Shown: one piece after another, positions 1-6,873 of the stretch | Layout: each line of letters opens with the position of its first letter | How positions within the stretch are numbered: position 1 is the stretch's first letter | DNA from: a bacterium | GTDB lineage: Bacteria > Thermosulfidibacterota > Thermosulfidibacteria > Thermosulfidibacterales > Thermosulfidibacteraceae | DNA: 7,355 nt | Assembly: GCA_027037155.1 (NCBI GenBank) | Contig: JALWBK010000175.1 | Coordinates: 1,156-8,510, forward strand | Reading direction: 5' to 3' | Made by a program: the position numbers and the translations under genes | Notes under the pieces: model-generated | The model's input: only the letters and a program-made list of their open reading frames with translations | Database searches by the model: none | Told to the model about the DNA's origin: nothing

Positions 1-1050
1 AACATAAACTCCCCCCGACAGCTTGCTAAGATCCTTTTTGAGAAATTGAAGCTCAAACCCATAAAGAAAACCAAAACGGGCTACTCCACTGGCACAGAAG
101 TGTTGGAGGTTTTGGCTCTTGAGCACCCACTGCCCGGCAAGATTCTTGAGTACCGTCAGCTTGCAAAGCTCAAATCCACCTACATTGACGGTCTGCTCAA
201 ACAGATACATCCCAAGACCAAGAGAATTCACACCTCCTACAACCAGACGGCCACTGCTACAGGAAGACTCTCCTCCAGAAACCCAAACCTACAGAACATT
301 CCCATACGAAGCGATCTGGGCAAGCTCATAAGAGAAGCCTTTATAGCCGAGGAGGGTTATCTTTTGATAACAGCCGACTATTCCCAGATTGAACTGCGCA
401 TACTCGCAGCCCTTGCTGATGAGCCGAAGCTAAAAGAGGCTTTCGCAAAGGGAGAGGACATTCACACTAAAACGGCATGCGAGGTCTTTGGCGTTTCCCC
501 AGATAAAGTCAACTCTGAGATGAGGCGTCGGGCAAAGGTGGTCAACTTTGGTATCATCTACGGTATGAGCCCCTTCGGCCTTGCCAAGGAGCTGAAGATA
601 CCCACTGAAGAGGCAAAAAGGTACATTGAGACCTACTTCTCCAGATACCCCAAGGTGGTGGAGTTTATAAACAAAACTATAAAGGAGGCAAAAGAGAGCG
701 GCTACGTGAAAACCCTCTTTGGCAGGAAGAGGCCAGTACCAGAGCTTTTCAGCCCCAAAAGGGACGAGAGAGAATTAGGACAGCGCATCGCCGTCAACAC
801 CCCTATACAGGGAACCGCCGCCGATGTGATAAAGCTGGCCATGATAAAGTGCTACGAGTATATAAAGAGTGAGCAGCTTGACGCCTATATGATTATGCAG
901 GTGCACGATGAGCTTGTCTTTGAGGTGAAGGAAGAGATAGCTCAAGAATTCGCCTCAAGGGTAAAAAAGATAATGGAAACTGTAGCACCTCAGCTTGATG
1001 TTCCGTTAAAGGTTGATGTCAGCGTGGGTAAAAGATGGGAAAAATCGTAA
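1..1050 (+). CDS. polA: DNA polymerase I, C-terminal polymerase domain (5' partial)
   Basis: The reading frame is open from base 1, so the gene starts before the window; a TTG at 46 is internal. The 349 visible residues are the palm, fingers and part of the thumb of a family A DNA polymerase, which fills gaps in repair and removes Okazaki primers. Counting from base 1, motif A is DYSQIELR with the catalytic Asp at 126. Motif B (O-helix) is RRRAKVVNFGIIYG with Lys179, Phe183 and Tyr187. Motif C is QVHDE with Asp303 and Glu304. All residues needed for catalysis are present. Phe at 183 is the residue type that in this family disfavours dideoxynucleotides. The template-binding stretch TATGRLSSRNPNLQNIP is also intact. 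The 5' nuclease and any proofreading domain lie outside the window. The end overlaps coaE by 16 bases, so the two are probably co-translated. Confidence 0.98.
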   Translation, partial: NINSPRQLAKILFEKLKLKPIKKTKTGYSTGTEVLEVLALEHPLPGKILEYRQLAKLKSTYIDGLLKQIHPKTKRIHTSYNQTATATGRLSSRNPNLQNIPIRSDLGKLIREAFIAEEGYLLITADYSQIELRILAALADEPKLKEAFAKGEDIHTKTACEVFGVSPDKVNSEMRRRAKVVNFGIIYGMSPFGLAKELKIPTEEAKRYIETYFSRYPKVVEFINKTIKEAKESGYVKTLFGRKRPVPELFSPKRDERELGQRIAVNTPIQGTAADVIKLAMIKCYEYIKSEQLDAYMIMQVHDELVFEVKEEIAQEFASRVKKIMETVAPQLDVPLKVDVSVGKRWEKS

Positions 1051-1652
1051 AGGTAGGACTCACCGGAGGGATAGCCACCGGCAAAAGTACCGTAGCAAGG
1101 ATTCTTGAAGATAGACTTGGCATTCCCGTTATCAACAGCGATCAGATAGCGCGGGACGTGGTCAAAAAAGGACGAATCGGCTACAAACGCGTGGTGGAGG
1201 TCTTTGGCCACGGGATACTTGACAGCTCCGGTGAAATAGACAGGGCAAAGCTTGGCAAACTGGTCTTTGATGATCCTCAAAAGAGAAGGCTTTTAGAATC
1301 TATCCTGCATCCCCTCATCACCCAAGAAATTGACAGGAGGGTAAAAGAGAAGGAGCAAGAAGGCCACAAACTCATCGTTCTTGAGATTCCTCTTCTTTTT
1401 GAAAAAGGCCTGCAAAATAGGGTTGACTACACTGTGGTTGTCTACGCTCCTGAGGAGCAACAACTTGATAGGCTTATGAAAAGAGATGGTCTCTCTTTAG
1501 AGGAGGCTAAAAAGCGGCTCAAGGCGCAGATTCCTATAGACGAGAAAATAAAGCTTGCAGATTTTGTCATAGACAACAGCAAGGGTGTGAACTACACCGA
1601 AGAACAGACCCTGAAGGTGTTCAATGAGATACTCAGAAATGCCAGCAGATGA
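1035..1652 (+). CDS. coaE: Dephospho-CoA kinase
   Basis: CoaE phosphorylates the 3'-hydroxyl of the ribose of dephospho-CoA with ATP, the last step of coenzyme A synthesis, in the cytoplasm. The 205 residues match the usual family length. The P-loop GGIATGKS is at residues 11-18. The substrate-binding segment NSDQIARDVV is at 34-43, where many homologues have DAD. LHPLI, the VLEIPLLFEKGL core strand, and the lid and C-terminal signature (RLMKRDGLSLEEAKKRLKAQ, then KLADFVIDN) follow in the normal order. The ATG at 1035 lies inside the end of polA and has only a weak purine-rich stretch before it (GGGTAAAAG), so translation probably depends on coupling to polA. The 3' end overlaps the next gene by 29 bases. 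The polA-coaE order is one I associate with Desulfobacterota-like genomes. Confidence 0.97.
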   Translation: MGKIVKVGLTGGIATGKSTVARILEDRLGIPVINSDQIARDVVKKGRIGYKRVVEVFGHGILDSSGEIDRAKLGKLVFDDPQKRRLLESILHPLITQEIDRRVKEKEQEGHKLIVLEIPLLFEKGLQNRVDYTVVVYAPEEQQLDRLMKRDGLSLEEAKKRLKAQIPIDEKIKLADFVIDNSKGVNYTEEQTLKVFNEILRNASR

Positions 1653-2130
1653 AGAGATACTGGTGAAGGCAAAGGAACTTGGGGCTATAGATGCCGTTAT
1701 TGTCCCTTCCCAAAAGATAGTGGTGGCTCACTGGGTACGCCTCAAGTGCATGTACGGTTGCAATGACTACGGCAAATGGCGCACATGCCCACCCTACACT
1801 CCCGATGCAGAGCTCATGAAGAAGGTCTTGAACGAGTACTCTAAAGTTCTCCTTATGACCTCCGCAAACCACAGCAGCGCCACAGAAATTGCTGTGAAGA
1901 TGATGTTTTGGATGTACTCGAAAAGCAACTTTAAGGCGTTTCCTTTGGGATCTGGCAGGTGTAGACTTTGTGAAGAGTGCGACATCAACAACTGTAAACA
2001 TCCAGAGCTCGCCTACCCTTCTATGGAGGCATGTTCTATAGATGTCTTTGGCACTGCCCAAAACGCAGGACTTTCGCTGACCGCCAGTGATGGCACCCCT
2101 TTACATCTCTGTGCTGTGTTACTATATTAA
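1624..2130 (+). CDS. DUF2284 family predicted metal-binding protein
   Basis: A cytoplasmic cysteine-rich protein of 168 residues resembling the DUF2284 family of predicted metal-binding proteins, whose biochemical role is not established. Cys42, Cys46 and Cys55 sit in the first cluster (CMYGCNDYGKWRTCPPYTP, the typical 'C..YG..W.CPPY.P' signature). A second cluster, Cys113-x2-Cys116-x2-Cys119-x4-Cys124, followed by HP, looks like an iron-sulfur or zinc site. The later SMEACSIDVFGTAQNAGL stretch is also characteristic. I prefer the ATG at 1624 because GAAGGTG (1613-1619) stands at a good distance before it. An ATG at 1639 is possible but has no clear ribosome-binding site. The gene overlaps coaE by 29 bases and ends 5 bases before the signalling gene. 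Family assignment is fairly sure; function is unknown. Confidence 0.85.
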   Translation: MRYSEMPADEEILVKAKELGAIDAVIVPSQKIVVAHWVRLKCMYGCNDYGKWRTCPPYTPDAELMKKVLNEYSKVLLMTSANHSSATEIAVKMMFWMYSKSNFKAFPLGSGRCRLCEECDINNCKHPELAYPSMEACSIDVFGTAQNAGLSLTASDGTPLHLCAVLLY

Positions 2131-2135
2131 AACAA

Positions 2136-5100
2136 GTGCAAGGTACAGAAGATTGTAGAACCACAGACTTAAATAGGCATTTAGAAAAATTCAGCGTAGG
2201 TATTCTTTTCTTTAATGGTCCTGAGCTCAGGGTAAGAAAATGCAACTCTGAAGCATTAAAGATCCTTGGACTTAGTTCAGAAGCCGAGATCCTAAACAAG
2301 CCTTTAGACAATTTACTGCCAGAGTTGCCTAAAAAACTGATGGATGCAGCCCGCAAAGTATCCCAAGAAGTGCCTGTTTACGAAGCAGCCAATATGCCCA
2401 TTAACAAAACAGAAAAGACTGTTAAATGCATCGTCATCTCCAATCCTGGAATTACCTTCTCAGGCGCACTTGTGCTCATTGACGAAGCCACCGAGGCTTT
2501 ACAACACAGGCTCTACGAAACACTTATAAGGCTCTTTCACGTAATCTGGTCCAGTTCGTTTAAGAATGAGTCCGAGTTCCTCAAATACGTGGTGGAGAAG
2601 TTTCACTATAGAGCAGGTTTTCCAGCAGTTGTGGCTGGAGAAGCAGATAGTGAGTATGAAGTGTTCCTGCCCCTTGCAGTGAAGGCAGAAAGTCAGGAGA
2701 TCTCAAAAATCTTCACCAGTATTCCCATAAAGATCAAGAAAGATGGTGAAGGAGTAATATGCGCTGCCTATCAGAGAAAAGAACCGATACTTGCCGCCGA
2801 CGTTCAGCATGACCCGAAACAGGGAGAGTGGAGAGAGTACTATCAAAAGTACGGAGCCGAGGGCATAGCGGCTATTCCCCTTATAGTGGAGGACAATGTA
2901 AAGTACATACTGGTGCTTTACGGAAGATCCAAAGACATATTCACCGAAAAATACCGCAAGCTTTATAAGGACATCCAAACACTTCTATCTTTGGCTCTTG
3001 AACACATACGCCTCTCCATAGAAAGGGAGCACATAAGTAACCTTTATAACCTGCTTTATCGCATCACCTCTTTAAGTTTGAGGATCGATAAGGCCGAGGA
3101 TCTGTTGGATGCCCTACCCGATCTCTTCAATAAATACCTAAAAACCAGCATAGCCATCCTTTTCACTGTGAAGGACAACAAACTAAAACTGAAAAAGTAC
3201 GCTATACAAAAGGAACTTTTCAAAAGAATCGTCTTTAAGATCTCAACAACCTTGGTCGACCGTGACATAGATTCTCTTCCAGAAGAGCTGAACACAACGA
3301 AGGCACTAACAGAAAAAAAGCTATCTTTTAGAAGTACGGTCCGAACCTTTCACCTAATACAATCCTTAAATGATACATCAGATATAGCAGAATTTACAGC
3401 AGCACATACCCTTCTTCTGTCCCATGGCATAAGAACCAGCGGAGCTTTTCCCATAGTCAAGAAAGGAGAAGTTGTAGCAGTTGTTGTCATCTTCTCAGAA
3501 ACGGAAAACTTCTTCACTCCCAAAGTAAGAGAACTAATGGAATTACTAAGGGAGGAGATTGAATTCTTCCTCTTCAATATAGAGACTCAGAAATTTAACA
3601 AATTGCTCCTTAAAGCCCTGGATACAGGCTTTGATTTTGTTTCTATACTGGATGCCAATTTCAGGTTTATCTATGTCAATAAAAGCTTTTCAGAAAGATC
3701 TGGATATGCTCCAGAAGAGCTTATCGGGAAGCACCATTCTATATTCTCAAGTAAGGTCCACAGCAAAGAGTTCACGGAAAATTTCTACAAAACATTGACC
3801 TCAGGCAAAGCTTTCTCAGATTACATGGTGTACAGGATTAAAAATGGGACCCTTGTAAAGTGTTATGTTACCATCATACCTTACAAAGACAACGGAAAGA
3901 TAACTCACTACATCTGCGTTGGAAAAGACGTGACCAAGGATGAAGATTTCCTAAGAGAAACCATCAAATTTGTTTACTATGATCCCGTTACGCAACTTCC
4001 AAATCTGAAACAGTTCACTAATGAGGTGCAAAAGTACACAGAAGAAAACCTTGAGCACCATGAGAAGAGCATGGCTTTACTTGCAATCGTTGATCCGGGC
4101 AATTTTGGTATGATAAATCAGGTATACGGCTTTGAAGCAGGCAATTATTTGCTGAAAGAGATCGGTCAGCGAGTCAAAGGGAGTGTGTATAAAAGCGATC
4201 TTGTTGGTAGAATGGAATCCGATGCAATTGCCATCTTTCTTAAAGACTTGAAAAACTTGGAAGCCGGTATCTTTACCGTTGAAAGAATCTTAAATTCGTT
4301 ATCTAATCCTTTCAAATTACCAAACGGGCAGCAGATCCATATTGAGTTCAGAACAGGCATATCTGTGTTCCCCCATGATGGCACCAGTGCTAAGGAGATC
4401 ATGGATGCCGCAAGAGCTGCCCTTACCGAGGCAAAAAATAGCAATGTGCGTATGGCCATATACTCACCCAAGCTCAGAGAAAAGTCGCGTAAAGCTCTGC
4501 AGATAAGAAACGAAATAATTGCTGGTATTAAAAAGAAGAAATTCACCTTTCTCTATCAGCCCATAGTGGATGTCCAAGGCAGGATACGAGCTGCCGAGTG
4601 CCTGGTTAGGTGGAGAAAAGGGAGTGAGATCCTTACACCTGGTACCTTCCTACCCTACATTAAGGGTACTAGACTTGCCATATACTTGGAGGAGTATCTC
4701 ACAAAGATTTTCTTAGAAAGACTTAAAAGTATGTACCCGGTTCTTCTACAAAAAGATGTGCGGCTTTCCTTCAACATCTCTCCCGATGCCTTTCAAAGGT
4801 CCATCTTCACTAAGTTGATCAGCGAACAGCTACGCAAAGATAAAAGGATTGGCAGATGCATGACCATTGAGATTACAGAAGAGAGCTTTTTAAAGAGTGA
4901 AAAGAAAGTGCTTGAGTTCATAGAAACCTGCAAAGAGAGCCAGGTAAAGATATGCATAGATGACTTTGGCACAGGGTATTCTGCTCTGGGCTATCTGGTT
5001 GATCTTCCTGTGGACATAATGAAGCTGGATCTGACACTGACGAGAAACGCCTGCAAAAACGAGAGAGCGTACAAAATAGTTGAAGCAGTAGTATCCTTCT

Positions 5101-5255
5101 GCCGCGGTACGGGGATTACGGTTGTGGCCGAAGGGATAGAAACTCCAGAGCAGTTCGAAACCATGAAGAAGTTGGGCTGTGAGCTGTTCCAGGGTTATCT
5201 ATTTTACAAGCCTATGGATAAGGGTAGCTTCTTAGAGCTTTTGGAAAACGCATAG
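2136..5255 (+). CDS. PAS-GAF-GAF-PAS-GGDEF(degenerate)-EAL cyclic-di-GMP phosphodiesterase
   Basis: A 1039-residue protein with no obvious membrane segments. From sequence resemblance I read, in order: a PAS-like domain (about 15-125), a GAF-like domain (about 130-295), a second, weaker GAF-like domain (about 300-485), a clear PAS domain (about 490-605, with ILDANFRFIYVN and GRD-like end VGKDVTKDE), GGDEF (about 610-785) and EAL (about 795-1039). The GGDEF signature is replaced by ESDAI at 694-698, so cyclase activity is unlikely. The EAL motif reads ECL at 821-823, but the metal and catalytic residues are all there: Glu821, Asn880, Glu912, Asp942-Asp943 in DDFGTGYS, Lys963 and Glu999, then QGY. 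It should therefore hydrolyse cyclic di-GMP under control of the sensory domains. The start is GTG at 2136; the frame is closed by a stop at 2088-2090 and I see no strong ribosome-binding site, so the exact start is uncertain. A fluoride riboswitch begins 6 bases after its stop. Confidence 0.93.
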   Translation: MQGTEDCRTTDLNRHLEKFSVGILFFNGPELRVRKCNSEALKILGLSSEAEILNKPLDNLLPELPKKLMDAARKVSQEVPVYEAANMPINKTEKTVKCIVISNPGITFSGALVLIDEATEALQHRLYETLIRLFHVIWSSSFKNESEFLKYVVEKFHYRAGFPAVVAGEADSEYEVFLPLAVKAESQEISKIFTSIPIKIKKDGEGVICAAYQRKEPILAADVQHDPKQGEWREYYQKYGAEGIAAIPLIVEDNVKYILVLYGRSKDIFTEKYRKLYKDIQTLLSLALEHIRLSIEREHISNLYNLLYRITSLSLRIDKAEDLLDALPDLFNKYLKTSIAILFTVKDNKLKLKKYAIQKELFKRIVFKISTTLVDRDIDSLPEELNTTKALTEKKLSFRSTVRTFHLIQSLNDTSDIAEFTAAHTLLLSHGIRTSGAFPIVKKGEVVAVVVIFSETENFFTPKVRELMELLREEIEFFLFNIETQKFNKLLLKALDTGFDFVSILDANFRFIYVNKSFSERSGYAPEELIGKHHSIFSSKVHSKEFTENFYKTLTSGKAFSDYMVYRIKNGTLVKCYVTIIPYKDNGKITHYICVGKDVTKDEDFLRETIKFVYYDPVTQLPNLKQFTNEVQKYTEENLEHHEKSMALLAIVDPGNFGMINQVYGFEAGNYLLKEIGQRVKGSVYKSDLVGRMESDAIAIFLKDLKNLEAGIFTVERILNSLSNPFKLPNGQQIHIEFRTGISVFPHDGTSAKEIMDAARAALTEAKNSNVRMAIYSPKLREKSRKALQIRNEIIAGIKKKKFTFLYQPIVDVQGRIRAAECLVRWRKGSEILTPGTFLPYIKGTRLAIYLEEYLTKIFLERLKSMYPVLLQKDVRLSFNISPDAFQRSIFTKLISEQLRKDKRIGRCMTIEITEESFLKSEKKVLEFIETCKESQVKICIDDFGTGYSALGYLVDLPVDIMKLDLTLTRNACKNERAYKIVEAVVSFCRGTGITVVAEGIETPEQFETMKKLGCELFQGYLFYKPMDKGSFLELLENA

Positions 5256-5261
5256 TCAAAA

Positions 5262-5322
5262 GGCGATGGGGCTCGCCTTAAACCGCTGCTCTGCTTATGC
5301 AGAGTAGCTGATGGCTCCTGCC
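5262..5322 (+). promoter_or_regulatory. Fluoride (crcB-type) riboswitch aptamer 1
   Basis: The RNA has the fold of the fluoride riboswitch, recognised from known Thermotoga and Bacillus examples. P1 is GGCG (5262-5265) with CGCC (5274-5277). The P1 loop ATGGGGCT carries the pseudoknot strand GGGGCT (5268-5273), which pairs with GGCTCC (5313-5318) using two G-U pairs. P2 is a 10-bp hairpin, 5285-5294 with 5299-5308 around TTAT. The joining TTAAAC and the CTGATG after P2 are the expected conserved parts. It lies between the EAL gene and the toroid-protein gene, so it should control the latter. A poor promoter candidate (TTCTTA at 5229, CATAGT at 5251) overlaps the end of the EAL gene; read-through from upstream is equally possible. 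I see no U-run after it, so control is likely translational. Confidence 0.92.
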
Positions 5323-5355
5323 AAACCTTGATAGAGGTGGATTATGGTGGGGGTC
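5313..5355 (+). promoter_or_regulatory. Putative translational expression platform of riboswitch 1
   Basis: The aptamer 3' strand GGCTCCTGCC (5313-5322) can pair along all 10 positions with GGTGGGGGTC (5346-5355), counting four G-U pairs. This second strand covers the last base of the ATG and the next three codons. Inside the loop, ACCT (5326-5329) and AGGT (5335-5338) can also pair and cover the ribosome-binding site AGAGGTGG (5333-5340). Ligand binding would hold 5313-5318 in the pseudoknot and free the start. The pairing is seen in the sequence; the mechanism is inferred, and the wobble pairs make it less certain than at the second switch. Confidence 0.5.
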
Positions 5356-6114
5356 ATAGAGTATGTATTGGAAAGAAGGTGCCCTTCAGGTGGGTACTGT
5401 TTTTACAAATTGGATGAGCCCACAACCAGCGACACATTCTTCGCCCTGAGTACCCTGAAGTTGTTGTGTTTAGAAGCTTCCGATAGAAAGAGCTTAGACT
5501 ACCTGCTCTCCGTTCAGTACGAAGACGGATCCTATCAGAGCATAGAAACCTGCTTCTATGCTGTTAAAGCTTTAGATCTTATGGGCGCACTTCCCAGGAT
5601 CAATCCGGTTAATTATCTAACAACTATTGAAAAGGAGATACTGAAAGCCATAGAAAAGCCATCTTCCGACAGGTACGTACTGATAAAGCACTGCTACTTC
5701 ATCTCCTGGCTCAAGAGTTTCTTCGGACATGAAGTGGTAAAAGACGTTAAGAGATTCGCTCGTGAAATGCTACATTCACCCTACCTTTCGGAAAGGTTTT
5801 ATGCCGTAAAGTGCCTTATCTCGTGCGGGGAGGACGTAGAAAAAGAAGAGCACATTAGATTTCTCAGAAAATGCGAACTCCCTCATTTAGGATTCAGTGA
5901 GTCTCCAAATACACAGTTGGTTTACATAGAGCAGCAGTATATGGGAACCATGTTATGCAGAATCTTAAAAACGTCACCCCAGTATTTTGAAGCTATAGAG
6001 AACTTTGTAAAGTCCTGCCAGAGGAAAAACGGTGGATTTGGAAGGTGCAGTACGGGAATTGCCACACTGGAATACACCTTCTATGGAGTCTCAATTCTCA
6101 CATCTAAAACATAG
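5344..6114 (+). CDS. Prenyltransferase/squalene-oxidase-repeat (alpha/alpha-toroid) protein under fluoride riboswitch
   Basis: A 256-residue, apparently cytoplasmic protein with no signal peptide or membrane helix. It contains repeats of the prenyltransferase beta-subunit/squalene cyclase type: SGGYCFYKLDEPTTSDTFFA from residue 15, QYEDGSYQSIETCFYAVKAL at 58-77, a weaker copy around LGFSESPNTQLVYIEQQYMG, and NGGFGRCSTGIATLEYTFYG from 229. The pattern Gly-Gly/Asp-Gly, aromatic, then T-(F/C)-(F/Y)-A/G-(L/V) helix is the hallmark of these helical toroids. I do not see the Asp-x-Cys...His zinc site of true protein prenyltransferases or a DxDD cyclase motif, so a non-catalytic or unknown role is likely. 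It is shorter than enzymes of those families. The start is ATG 5344, preceded by AGAGGTGG at 5333-5340. The riboswitch just upstream implies induction by fluoride. The crystallin-like gene follows after 66 bases. Confidence 0.85.
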   Translation: MVGVIEYVLERRCPSGGYCFYKLDEPTTSDTFFALSTLKLLCLEASDRKSLDYLLSVQYEDGSYQSIETCFYAVKALDLMGALPRINPVNYLTTIEKEILKAIEKPSSDRYVLIKHCYFISWLKSFFGHEVVKDVKRFAREMLHSPYLSERFYAVKCLISCGEDVEKEEHIRFLRKCELPHLGFSESPNTQLVYIEQQYMGTMLCRILKTSPQYFEAIENFVKSCQRKNGGFGRCSTGIATLEYTFYGVSILTSKT

Positions 6115-6115
6115 T

Positions 6116-6121
6116 TATACT
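6116..6121 (+). promoter_or_regulatory. Possible -10 box (TATACT) before the crystallin-like gene
   Basis: TATACT matches the sigma-70 -10 consensus at five of six positions and stands 2 bases after the preceding stop codon, 60 bases before the ATG at 6181. No good -35 box is visible at 16-18 bases (AATTCT at 6093 at best). It may give the crystallin-like gene its own transcript; alternatively the gene is co-transcribed with the fluoride-controlled gene before it. Confidence 0.3.
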
Positions 6122-6167
6122 ATCCTCTGTCAAGCCCAAAGTCCATTTTGTCGTTTAGACGTAAGCT

Positions 6168-6175
6168 GGGAGGTG
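6168..6175 (+). promoter_or_regulatory. Strong ribosome-binding site fixing the start at 6181
   Basis: GGGAGGTG lies 5 bases before ATG 6181. It shows that translation of the crystallin-like gene starts in the signal-peptide frame at 6181, not at the TTG at 6203 in the downstream frame. This is key evidence that the gene is split by a frameshift and does not simply begin later. Confidence 0.75.
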
Positions 6176-6180
6176 TAAAG

Positions 6181-6793
6181 ATGAAGAAGGTGGCTCTGGC
6201 AGTTGCACTGTTTTTTTGCACTTTGCAGCTTTGCATTGTCGGGTGAAGGAAGATTCTATTACCACTCCAATTTCAGGGGACGTGTTCTGCATGTAGGAAT
6301 GTGGAGACAACTCGCCCACATGCCTAAGGGATGGAATGACAAGATTTCCTCCTATCAAATTGATGATGGTGTAGAATGTGTTATTACCAAAGATTCCAAG
6401 TTTGGCGGGGATTATCGGTACCTTGGGAGTGGAACAGGAAGCACTCACATGCCACGAGGCTGGAATGACAAAGTGTCCTCCATGATGTGCGCTCCCGAAG
6501 GCTATTTTACTACATCTTATGAAAGTGCTGCGTATGAGCATGCCCATTACGCTGGAAGGAGATTTCGGTTAACTAGTTATACTTACGTCAAAAACCTAAA
6601 ACGCTATGGTTTTAATGACGTAATTTCGTCTGCAAGACTTTCCTACAACGCCGATTTTGCATGTGAATTTTATAAACACGCAAATTTTAAGCACCATTTG
6701 TTCACACTCCGTCCTGGACAAAGATACAACAGATTAAGTCGCTACGGATTTGACAATCAAATCTCCTCCATTAGGTGCTATCCCTTGGATTAA
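6181..6793 (+). CDS. Secreted beta/gamma-crystallin-family protein, frame interrupted in the signal peptide
   Basis: From ATG 6181 the frame reads MKKVALAVALFF, then passes a run of seven T and stops at TGA 6244-6246. The +1 frame continues ALCSFALSGEGRFYY to TAA 6791-6793. Removing one T joins them into a 203-residue protein with a complete signal peptide (charged start, hydrophobic core, likely cleavage after ALS at 18-20). The mature part has four copies of the (N/D)(N/D)xx(S/T)S calcium-binding signature of beta/gamma crystallins: NDKISS 52-57, NDKVSS 95-100, NDVISS 145-150 and DNQISS 191-196. Each follows a (F/Y)...(F/Y)xG Greek-key start. Two two-motif domains (about 22-103 and 105-200) fit. 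Such proteins are usually calcium-stabilised; their bacterial roles vary. Product expected outside the cytoplasmic membrane. The split may be a sequencing error, phase variation or slippage; the long intact downstream frame argues against an old pseudogene. Confidence 0.85.
6211..6217 (+). repeat. Seven-T homopolymer at the frameshift point
   Basis: A run of seven T within the signal-peptide core. With seven T the gene is out of frame; with six (or nine) it is in frame. Such tracts are common sites of replication slippage, RNA polymerase slippage and base-calling error. Confidence 0.9.
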
Positions 6794-6803
6794 AGCTCCT
6801 TTG

Positions 6804-6824
6804 GAGGGGCCTCTGAGGCCCCTC
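6804..6824 (+). terminator. GC-rich hairpin, probable terminator after the crystallin-like gene
   Basis: GAGGGGCCT (6804-6812) and AGGCCCCTC (6816-6824) form a perfect 9-bp stem with a 3-base CTG loop, starting 10 bases after the stop codon. The following sequence (GTCCCTCACATTTG) has no real U-run, so it is either a weak intrinsic terminator or a 3'-end stabilising hairpin. Its position, just before a promoter and the second riboswitch, supports a transcript boundary here. Confidence 0.6.
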
Positions 6825-6835
6825 GTCCCTCACAT

Positions 6836-6863
6836 TTGACATAAGATTCAAATTGTGGCTAAT
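6836..6863 (+). promoter_or_regulatory. Putative sigma-70 promoter for riboswitch 2 and the dynamin-like gene
   Basis: A perfect -35 box TTGACA lies at 6836-6841. The best -10 candidates are GCTAAT at 6858-6863 (16-base spacer, four of six matches) or TAATAG at 6860-6865 (18-base spacer). Transcription would begin near 6870, a few bases before the aptamer at 6874, which is where a riboswitch leader should start. The -10 is poor, so the exact element is unsure. Confidence 0.6.
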
Positions 6864-6873
6864 AGCTAATCAA

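Noticed and set aside
46..1050. polA start at TTG 46
   Set aside because: The frame stays open and polA-like (NINSPRQLAKILFEKL) back to base 1, so the gene continues upstream.
1633..2061. Antisense reading frame opposite the DUF2284 gene, and other reverse-strand frames elsewhere
   Set aside because: They show no family features and lie wholly opposite well-supported genes.
5285..5308. Rho-independent terminator after the EAL gene
   Set aside because: The 10-bp hairpin is followed by AGCTGATGG-type sequence, wholly without a U-run, and is explained as P2 of the aptamer.
5262..5322. Cyclic-di-GMP (GEMM) riboswitch, tempting because of the adjacent GGDEF-EAL gene
   Set aside because: There is no GEMM tetraloop/receptor arrangement. 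The GGCGATG, CGCC, long P2, CTGATG and pseudoknot order fits the fluoride aptamer in both copies.
6213..6231. Lipoprotein signal (Cys15 in the signal peptide)
   Set aside because: The residue before the Cys is Leu, not Gly, Ala or Ser, so no proper lipobox is present; ordinary cleavage after ALS fits better.
6203..6793. Crystallin-like gene starting at TTG 6203
   Set aside because: It would begin LHCFFALC without a charged start, while a strong ribosome-binding site and a typical MKKVALAVALFF start lie at 6168-6192 in the other frame.
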